Under the pieces are notes generated by a model. That model made no database searches. It had not been told where the DNA came from and worked only from the letters and a program-made list of their open reading frames with translations. Positions 54,601-64,000 of a stretch of DNA of 64,000 bases are shown here, in pieces (the first letter of the stretch is position 1; each line of letters starts with the position of its first letter). The position numbers and the translations under genes are program-made. The stretch is taken from positions 75,001 through 139,000 of the forward strand of contig CAXIWQ010000174.1 in NCBI GenBank assembly GCA_964036275.1. Reading direction: 5' to 3'. This DNA comes from Litoditis marina. Its lineage: Eukaryota; Nematoda; Chromadorea; Rhabditida; Rhabditidae.

Positions 54601-57600
54601 GAATACGAAGTTTCATTTGCGAGTAATTGCGAATACGAAGTTGCATTTGCGAGTAATTGCGAATACGAAGTTTCATTTGCGAATACGATGTTTCATTTGC
54701 GAATAATTGCGAATACGAAGTTTCATTTGCGAATACGATGTTTCAATTGCGAGTAATTGCGAATACGAAGTTTCATTTGCGAGTAATTGCGAATACGAGG
54801 TTTCATTTGCGAATAATTGCGAATACGATGTTTCATTTACGAGTAATTGCGAATACGAAGTTTCATTTGCGAGTAATTGCGAATACGAAGTTTCATTTGC
54901 GAATACTATGTTTCATTTGCGAATAATTGCGAATACGAAAGTTCATTTGCGAATACGAAGTTTCATTTGCGAGTAATTGCGAATACGAAGTTTCATTTGC
55001 GAGTAATTGCGAATACGAAGTTCCATTTGCGAGTAATTGCGAATACGAAGTTTCATTTGCGAGTAATTGCGAATACGAAGTTTCATTTGCGAGAAATTGC
55101 GAATACGAGGTTTTATTTGCGAATAATTGCGAATACGATGTTTCATTTGCGAGTAATTGCGAATACGAAGTTTCATTTGCGAGTAATTGCGAATACCAAG
55201 TTTCATTTGCGAATACGATGTTTCATTTGCGAATAATTGCGAATACGAAGTTTCATTTGCGAATACGATGTTTCAATTGCGAATAATTGCGAATACGAAG
55301 TTTCATTTGCGAGTAATTGCGAATACGAGGTTTCATTTGCGAATAATTGCGAATACGATGTTTCATTTACGAGTAATTGCGAATACGAAGTTTCATTTGC
55401 GAGTAATTGCGAATACGAAGTTTCATTTGCGAGTAATTGCGAATACGAGGTTTCATTTGCGAATAATTGCGAATACGATGTTTCCATTACGAGTAATTGC
55501 GAATACGAAGTTTCATTTGCGAGTAATTGCGAATACGAAGTTGCATTTGCGAGTAATTGCGAATACGAAGTTTCATTTGCGAATACGATGTTTCATTTGC
55601 GAATAATTGCGAATACGAAGTTTCATTTGCGAATACGATGTTTCAATTGCGAGTAATTGCGAATACGAAGTTTCATTTGCGAGTAATTGCGAATACGAGG
55701 TTTCATTTGCGAATAATTGCGAATACGATGTTTCATTTACGAGTAATTGCGAATACGAAGTTTCATTTGCGAGTAATTGCGAATACGAAGTTTCATTTGC
55801 GAATACTATGTTTCATTTGCGAATACTATGTTTCATTTGCGAATAATTGCGAATACGAAAGTTCATTTGCGAATACGAAGTTTCATTTGCGAGTAATTGC
55901 GAATACGAAGTTTCATTTGCGAGTAATTGCGAATACGAAGTTCCATTTGCGAGTAATTGCGAATACGAAGTTTCATTTGCGAGTAATTGCGAATACGAAG
56001 TTTCATTTGCGAGAAATTGCGAATACGAGGTTTTATTTGCGAATAATTGCGAATACGATGTTTCATTTGCGAGTAATTGCGAATACGAAGTTTCATTTGC
56101 GAGTAATTGCGAATACCAAGTTTCATTTGCGAATACGATGTTTCATTTGCGAATAATTGCGAATACGAAGTTTCATTTGCGAATACGATGTTTCAATTGC
56201 GAATAATTGCGAATACGAAGTTTCATTTGCGAGTAATTGCGAATACGAGGTTTCATTTGCGAATAATTGCGAATACGATGTTTCATTTACGAGTAATTGC
56301 GAATACGAAGTTTCATTTGCGAGTAATTGCGAATACGAAGTTTCATTTGCGAATACTATGTTTCATTTGCGAATAATTGCGAATACGAAGTTTCATTTGC
56401 GAGTAATTGCGAATACGAGGTTTCATTTGTGAATAATTGCGAATACGATGTTTCCATTACGAGTAATTGCGAATACGAAGTTTCATTTGCGAGTAATTGC
56501 GAATACGAAGTTTCATTTGCGAGTAATTGCGAATACGAGGTTTCATTTGCGAATAATTGCGAATACGATGTTTCCATTACGAGTAATTGCGAATACGAAG
56601 TTTCATTTGCGAGTAATTGCGAATACGAAGTTGCATTTGCGAGTAATTGCGAATACGAAGTTTCATTTGCGAATACGATGTTTCATTTGCGAATAATTGC
56701 GAATACGAAGTTTCATTTGCGAATACGATGTTTCAATTGCGAGTAATTGCGAATACGAAGTTTCATTTGCGAGTAATTGCGAATACGAGGTTTCATTTGC
56801 GAATAATTGCGAATACGATGTTTCATTTACGAGTAATTGCGAATACGAAGTTTCATTTGCGAGTAATTGCGAATACGAAGTTTCATTTGCGAATACTATG
56901 TTTCATTTGCGAATAATTGCGAATACGAAATTTCATTTGCGAATACGAAGTTTCATTTGCGAGTAATTGCGAATACGAAGTTTCATTTGCGAGTAATTGC
57001 GAATACGAAGTTCCATTTGCGAGTAATTGCGAATACGAAGTTTCATTTGCGAGTAATTGCGAATACGAAGTTTCATTTGCGAGAAATTGCGAATACGAGG
57101 TTTTATTTGCGAATAATTGCGAGTACGAAGTTTCATTTGCGAATACGATGTTTCAATTGCGAGTAATTGCGAATACGAAGTTTCATTTGCGAGTAATTGC
57201 GAATACGAGGTTTCATTTGCGAATAATTGCGAATACGATGTTTCATTTACGAGTAATTGCGAATACGAAGTTTCATTTGCGAGTAATTGCGAATACGAAG
57301 TTTCATTTGCGAATAACTGCGAATACGAAGTTTCATTTGCGAGTAATTGCGAATACGAAGTTTCATTTGCGAGTAATTGCGAATACGAGGTTTCATTTGC
57401 GAATAATTGCGAATACGATGTTTCCATTACGAGTAATTGCGAATACGAAGTTTCATTTGCGAGTAATTGCGAATACGAAGTTGCATTTGCGAGTAATTGC
57501 GAATACGAAGTTTCATTTGCGAATACGATGTTTCATTTGCGAATAATTGCGAATACGAAGTTTCATTTGCGAATACGATGTTTCAATTGCGAGTAATTGC

Positions 57601-60600
57601 GAATACGAAGTTTCATTTGCGAGTAATTGCGAATACGAGGTTTCATTTGCGAATAATTGCGAATACGATGTTTCATTTACGAGTAATTGCGAATACGAAG
57701 TTTCATTTGCGAGTAATTGCGAATACGAAGTTTCATTTGCGAATACTATGTTTCATTTGCGAATAATTGCGAATACGAAAGTTCATTTGCGAATACGAAG
57801 TTTCATTTGCGAGTAATTGCGAATACGAAGTTTCATTTGCGAGTAATTGCGAATACGAAGTTCCATTTGCGAGTAATTGCGAATACGAAGTTTCATTTGC
57901 GAGTAATTGCGAATACGAAGTTTCATTTGCGAGAAATTGCGAATACGAGGTTTTATTTGCGAATAATTGCAAATACGATGTTTCATTTGCGAGTAATTGC
58001 GAATACGAAGTTTCATTTGCGAGTAATTGCGAATACCAAGTTTCATTTGCGAATACGATGTTTCATTTGCGAATAATTGCGAATACGAAGTTTCATTTGC
58101 GAATACGATGTTTCAATTGCGAATAATTGCGAATACGAAGTTTCATTTGCGAGTAATTGCGAATACGAGGTTTCATTTGCGAATAATTGCGAATACGATG
58201 TTTCATTTACGAGTAATTGCGAATACGAAGTTTCATTTGCGAGTAATTGCGAATACGAAGTTTCATTTGCGAGTAATTGCGAATACGAGGTTTCATTTGC
58301 GAATAATTGCGAATACGATGTTTCCATTACGAGTAATTGCGAATACGAAGTTTCAGTTGCGAGTAATTGCGAATACGAAGTTGCATTTGCGAGTAATTGC
58401 GAATACGAAGTTTCATTTGCGAATACGATGTTTCATTTGCGAATAATTGCGAATACGAAGTTTCATTTGCGAATACGATGTTTCAATTGCGAGTAATTGC
58501 GAATACGAAGTTTCATTTGCGAGTAATTGCGAATACGAGGTTTCATTTGCGAATAATTGCGAATACGATGTTTCATTTACGAGTAATTGCGAATACGAAG
58601 TTTCATTTGCGAGTAATTGCGAATACGAAGTTTCATTTGCGAATACTATGTTTCATTTGCGAATAATTGCGAATACGAAAGTTCATTTGCGAATACGAAG
58701 TTTCATTTGCGAGTAATTGCGAATACGAAGTTTCATTTGCGAGTAATTGCGAATACGAAGTTCCATTTGCGAGTAATTGCGAATACGAAGTTTCATTTGC
58801 GAGTAATTGCGAATACGAAGTTTCATTTGCGAGAAATTGCGAATACGAGGTTTTATTTGCGAATAATTGCGAATACGATGGTTCATTTGCGAGTAATTGC
58901 GAATACGAAGTTTCATTTGCGAGTAATTGCGAATACCAAGTTTCATTGGCGAATACGATGTTTCATTTGCGAATAATTGCGAATACGAAATTTCATTTGC
59001 GAATACGAAGTTTCATTTGCGAGTAATTGCGAATACGAAGTTTCATTTGCGAGTAATTGCGAATACGAAGTACCATTTGCGATTAATTGCGAATACGATG
59101 TTTCATTTACGAGTAATTGCGAATACGAAGTTTCATTTGCGAGTAATTGCGAATACGAAGTTTCATTTGCGAATAATTGCGAATACGATGTTTCATTTGC
59201 GAGTAATTGCGAATACGAAGTTTCATTTGCGAGTAATTGCGAATACCAAGTTTCATTTGCGAATACGATGTTTCATTTGCGAATAATTGCGAATACGAAT
59301 TTTCATTTGCGAATACGATGTTTCAATTGCGAATAATTGCGAATACGAAGTTTCATTCGCGAGTAATTGCGAATACGAGGTTTCATTTGCGAATAATTGC
59401 GAATACGATGTTTCATTTACGAGTAATTGCGAATACGAAGTTTCATTTGCGAGTAATTGCGAATACGAAGTTTCATTTGCGAATACTATGTTTCATTTGC
59501 GAATAATTGCGAATACGAAGTTTCATTTGCGAATACGAAGTTTCATTTGCGAGTAATTGCGAATACGAAGTTTCATTTGCGAGTAATTGCGAATACGAAG
59601 TTCCATTTGCGAGTAATTGCGAATACGAAGTTTCATTTGCGAGAAATTGCGAATACGAGGTTTTATTTGCGAATAATTGCGAATACGATGTTTCATTTGC
59701 GAGTAATTGCGAATACGAAGTTTCATTTGCGAGTAATTGCGAGTACCAAGTTTCATTTGCGAATACGATGTTTCATTTGCGAATAATTGCGAATACGAAG
59801 TTTCATTTGCGAATACGATGTTTCAATTGCGAGTAATTGCGAATACGAAGTTTCATTTGCGAGTAATTGCGAATACGAAGTTTCATTTGCGAGTAATTGC
59901 GAATACGAGGTTTCATTTGCGAATAATTGCGAATACGATGTTTCATTTACGAGTAATTGCGAATACGAAGTTTCATTTGCGAGTAATTGCGAATACGAAG
60001 TTTCATTTGCGAATACTATGTTTCATTTGCGAATAATTGCGAATACGAAGTTTCATTTGCGAATACGAAGTTTCATTTGCGAGTAATTGCGAATACGAAA
60101 TTTCATTTGCGAGTAATTGTGAATACGAAGTTTCATTTGCGAGTAATTGCGAATACGAAGTTTCATTTGCGAGTAATTGCGAATACGAAGTTTCATTTGC
60201 GAGAAATTGCGAATACGAGGTTTTATTTGCGAATAATTGCGAATACGATGTTTCATTTGCGAGTAATTGCGAATACGAAGTTTCATTTGCGAGTATTTGC
60301 GAATACGAAGTTTCATTTGCGAATACGATGTTTCATTTGCGAATAATTGCGAATACGAAGTTTCATTTGCGAATACCATGTTTCAATTGCGAGTAATTGC
60401 GAATACGAAGTTTCATTTGCGAGTAATTGCGAATACGAGGTTTCATTTGCGAATAATTGCGAATACGATGTTTCATTTACTAGTAATTGCGAATAAGAAG
60501 TTTCATTTGCGAGTAATTGCGAATACGAAGTTTCATGTGCGAGTAATTGCGAATACGAAGTTTCATTTGCGAATACGATGTTTCATTTGCGAATAATTGC

Positions 60601-63600
60601 GAATACGAAGTTTCATTTGCGAATACGATGTTTCAATTGCGAGTAATTGCGAATACGAAGTTTCATTTGCGAGTAATTGCGAATACGAAGTTTCATTTGC
60701 GAATAATTGCGAATACGAAGTTACATTTGCGAGTAATTGCGATTACGAAGTTTCATTTGCGAGTAATTGCGAATACGAAGTTTTATTTGCGAGTAATTGC
60801 GAATACGAGGTTTCATTTGCGAATAATTGCGAATACGATGTTTCATTTACGAGTAATTGCGAATACGAAGTTTCATTTGCGAGTAATTGCGAATACGAAG
60901 TTTCATTTGCGAGTAATTGCGAATACGAAGTTTCATTTGCGAATACGATGTTTCATTTGCGAATAATTGCGAATACGAAGTTTCATTTGCGAATACGATG
61001 TTTCAATTGCGAGTAATTGCGAATACGAAGTTTCATTTGCGAGTAATTGCGAATACGAGGTTTCATTTGCGAATAATTGCGAATACGATGTTTCATTTAC
61101 GAGTAATTGCGAATACGAATTTTTATTTGCGAGTAATTGCGAATACGAAGTTTCATTTACGAGTAATTGCGAATACGAAGTTTCATATGCGAGTAATTGC
61201 GAATACGAAGTTGCATTTGCGAGTAATTGCGAATACGAAGTTTCATTTGCGAATACGATGTTTCATTTGCGAATAATTGCGAATACGAAGTTTCATTTGC
61301 GAATACGATGTTTCATTTACGAGTAATTGCGAATACGAAGTTTCATTTGCGAGTAATTGCGAATACGAAGTTGCATTTGCGAGTAATTGCGAATACGAAG
61401 TTTCATTTGCGAATAATTGCGAATACGAAGTTTCATTTGCGAGTAATTGCGAATACGAAGTTTCATTTGCGAGTAATTGCGAATACGAGGTTTCATTTGC
61501 GAATAATTGCGAATACGATGTTTCATTTACGAGTAATTGCGAATACGAAGTTTCATTTGCGAGTAATTGCGAATACGAAGTTGCATTTGCGAGTAATTGC
61601 GAATACGAAGTTTCATTTGCGAATAATTGCGAATACGAAGTTTCATTTGCGAGTAATTGCGAATACGAAGTTTCATTTGCGAGTAATTGCGAATACGAAG
61701 TTGCATTTGCGAGTAATTGCGAATACGAAGTTTCATTTGCGAATAATTGCGAATACGAAGTTTCATTTGCGAGTAATTGCGAATACGAAGTTTCATTTGC
61801 GAGTAATTGCGAATACGAGGTTTCATTTGCGAATAATTGCGAATACGATGTTTCATTTACGAGTAATTGCGAATACGAAGTTTCATTTGCGAGTAATTGC
61901 GAATACGAAGTTGCATTTGCGAGTAATTGCGAATACGAAGTTTCATTTGCGAATAATTGCGAATACGAAGTTTCATTTGCGAGTAATTGCGAATACGAAG
62001 TTTCATTTGCGAGTAATTGCGAATACGAGGTTTCATTTGCGAATAATTGCGAATACGATGTTTCATTTGCGAGTTATTGCGAATACGAAGTTTCATTTGC
62101 GAATACGATGTTTCATTTGCGAATAATTGCGAGTACGAAGTTTCATTTGCGAATACGATGTTTCAATTGCGAGTAATTGCGAATACGAAGTTTCATTTGC
62201 GAGTAATTGCGAATACGAGGTTTCATTTGCGAATAATTGCGAATACGATGTTTCATTTACGAGTAATTGCGAATACGAAGTTTCATTTGCGAGTAATTGC
62301 GAATACGAGGTTTCATTTGCGAATAATTGCGAATACGATGTTTCATTTGCGAGTAATTGCGAATACGAAGTTTCATGTGCGAGTAATTGCGAATACGAAG
62401 TTTCATTTGCGAATACGATGTTTCATTTGCGAATAATTGCGAATACGAAGTTTCATTTGCGAATACGATGTTTCAATTGCGAGTAATTGCGAATACGAAG
62501 TTTCATTTGCGAGTAATTGCGAATACGAAGTTTCATTTGCGAATAATTGCGAATACGAAGTTACATTTGCGAGTAATTGCGATTACGAAGTTTCATTTGC
62601 GAATACGAAGTTTCATTTGCGAGTAATTGCGAATACCAAGTTTCATTTGCGAATACGATGTTTCATTTGCGAATAATTGCGAATACGAAGTTTCATTTGC
62701 GAATACGATGTTTCAATTGCGAGTAATTGCGAATACGAAGTTTCATTTGCGAGTAATTGCGAATACGAAGTTTCATTTGCGAGTAATTGCGAATACGAGG
62801 TTTCATTTGCGAATAATTGCGAATACGATGTTTCATTTACGAGTAATTGCGAATACGAAGTTTCATTTGCGAGTAATTGCGAATACGAAGTTTCATTTGC
62901 GAATACGAAGTTTCATTTGCGAGTAATTGCGAATACGAAGTTTCATTTGCGAGTAATTGCGAATACGAAGTTTCATTTGCGAGTAATTGCGAATACGAGG
63001 TTTCATTTGCGAATAATTGCGAATACGATGTTTCATTTACGAGTAATTGCGAATACGAAGTTTCATTTGCGAGTAATTGCGAATACGAGGTTTCATTTGC
63101 GAATAATTGCGAATACGATGTTTCATTTGCGAGTAATTGCGAATACGAAGTTTCATGTGCGAGTAATTGCGAATACGAAGTTTCATTTGCGAATACGATG
63201 TTTCATTTGCGAATAATTGCGAATACGAAGTTTCATTTGCGAATACGATGTTTCAATTGCGAGTAATTGCGAATACGAGGTTTCATTTGCGAATAATTGC
63301 GAATACGATGTTTCATTTACGAGTAATTGCGAATACGAAGTTTCATTTGCGAGTAATTGCGAATACGAAGTTTCATTTGCGAATACTATGTTTCATTTGC
63401 GAATAATTGCGAATACGAAGTTTCATTTGCGAATACGAAGTTTCATTTGCGAGTAATTGCGAATACGAAATTTCATTTGCGAGTAATTGTGAATACGAAG
63501 TTTCATTTGCGAATAATTGCGAATACGATGTTTCATTTACGAGTAATTGCGAATACGAAGTTTCATTTGCGAGTAATTGCGAATACGAGGTTTCATTTGC

Positions 63601-64000
63601 GAATAATTGCGAATACGATGTTTCATTTGCGAGTAATTGCGAATACGAAGTTTCATGTGCGAGTAATTGCGAATACGAAGTTTCATTTGCGAATACGATG
63701 TTTCATTTGCGAATAATTGCGAATACGAAGTTTCATTTGCGAATACGATGTTTCAATTGCGAGTAATTGCGAATACGAAGTTTCATTTGCGAGTAATTGC
63801 GAATACGAAGTTTCATTTGCGAATAATTGCGAATACGAAGTTACATTTGCGAGTAATTGCGATTACGAAGTTTCATTTGCGAATACGATGTTTCATTTGC
63901 GAATAATTGCGAATACGAAGTTTCATTTGCGAATACGATTTTTCAATTGCGAGTAATTGCGAATACGAAGTTTTATTTGCGAGTAATTGCGAATACGAGG
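42639..64000. repeat. 30-bp/20-bp satellite array, more than 21 kb, running off the window
   Basis: The core is a 20-bp block, GAATACGAAGTTTCATTTGC, preceded in most units by a 10-bp block GAGTAATTGC or GAATAATTGC, giving 30-bp units; short units lack the 10-bp block. Variants include GATG for GAAG, GAGG, GAGAAATTGC, TTTACGAG and CAATTGC. Four of six frames lack stops in the 30-bp unit, and 20-bp units shift frame by two, so overlapping ORFs of up to 299 codons arise (such as VIANTKFHLR and FASNCEYEVS decamers) without evidence of coding. Variant monomers recur in order, giving higher-order repeats of about 900-920 bp in the 54.6-59 kb part. Confidence 0.97.
44180..50690. other. Indel-rich block inside the satellite (probable low-quality assembly patch)
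   Basis: Single-base gains and losses appear every one to several units here (GAGTAATGCG, TTTCATTGCG, GCGATACG, AAGTTCATTTG, GAAGTTTTCATT, AATTGGCG). The segments 42639-44180 and 50690-64000 keep almost perfect 10-bp-multiple spacing, with few exceptions such as 52130-52140 and 52220. Substitution variants are the same inside and outside. The contrast is at the base-indel level only, as expected from unpolished long reads. Confidence 0.7.

Noticed and set aside
61227..62176. Two overlapping 299-codon ORFs in the 30-bp satellite
   Set aside because: The 30-bp unit has four stop-free frames, and the two ORFs are the same bases in different frames. There is no start context, no domain and no conservation beyond the repeat.
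42639..64000. CRISPR-like array of regularly spaced repeats
   Set aside because: Units are contiguous variants of one sequence without unique spacers, there are no cas genes, and the genome is a nematode.

Overview
The window looks like nuclear DNA of a rhabditid nematode, plausibly Caenorhabditis or a close relative. The evidence is short introns with TTTCAG-type acceptors, a nematode cuticle-collagen C-terminus, a nematode-style type-B carboxylesterase, tRNA-derived SINEs and very AT-rich satellite DNA. No bacterial gene organisation is present.

Region 1 (about 1-17.8 kb) is a large Maverick/Polinton, a virus-like DNA transposon. It carries protein-primed DNA polymerase B (broken by about six frameshifts), an adenain-like cysteine protease, a pVI-like small basic protein, the double-jelly-roll major capsid protein, the single-jelly-roll minor capsid protein, an FtsK/HerA-type packaging ATPase and a retroviral-type integrase with a chromodomain. 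Several small accessory ORFs accompany them. The morphogenesis and integration genes are open; the replication gene is not. Terminal inverted repeats were not found, so the left end probably lies outside the window. Between PolB and the protease lies a 4 kb block (4.7-8.3 kb) with intron-containing genes unlike the intronless core. The clearest is a four-exon minus-strand gene whose joined exons make a complete C4-type RING finger. This is the best candidate for captured or unusual cargo.

Region 2 (18.1-31.1 kb) is host-like DNA full of repeats. It contains a 3.2 kb foldback element with nested MITEs and tRNA-like sequences, a decayed carboxylesterase gene (a SINE sits inside one exon with a 5-bp target duplication), a 5'-truncated cuticle collagen gene, and a BTB/T1 (KCTD/Kv-type) gene fragment whose intron holds another MITE.

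Region 3 (31.1-42.6 kb) is a minisatellite of 61-bp and 99-bp units, often alternating as a 160-bp unit. Each unit contains a near-perfect 35-nt hairpin. The array carries SINE copies amplified along with it and a CR1-like LINE fragment. Region 4 (42.64 kb to the window end) is more than 21 kb of a 30-bp/20-bp satellite. It joins the first array exactly inside the tail of a SINE copy. A block at about 44.2-50.7 kb is full of single-base indels while its flanks are clean, which suggests an unpolished assembly patch. The many long ORFs in both arrays are artefacts of repeat periodicity and are not annotated as genes.
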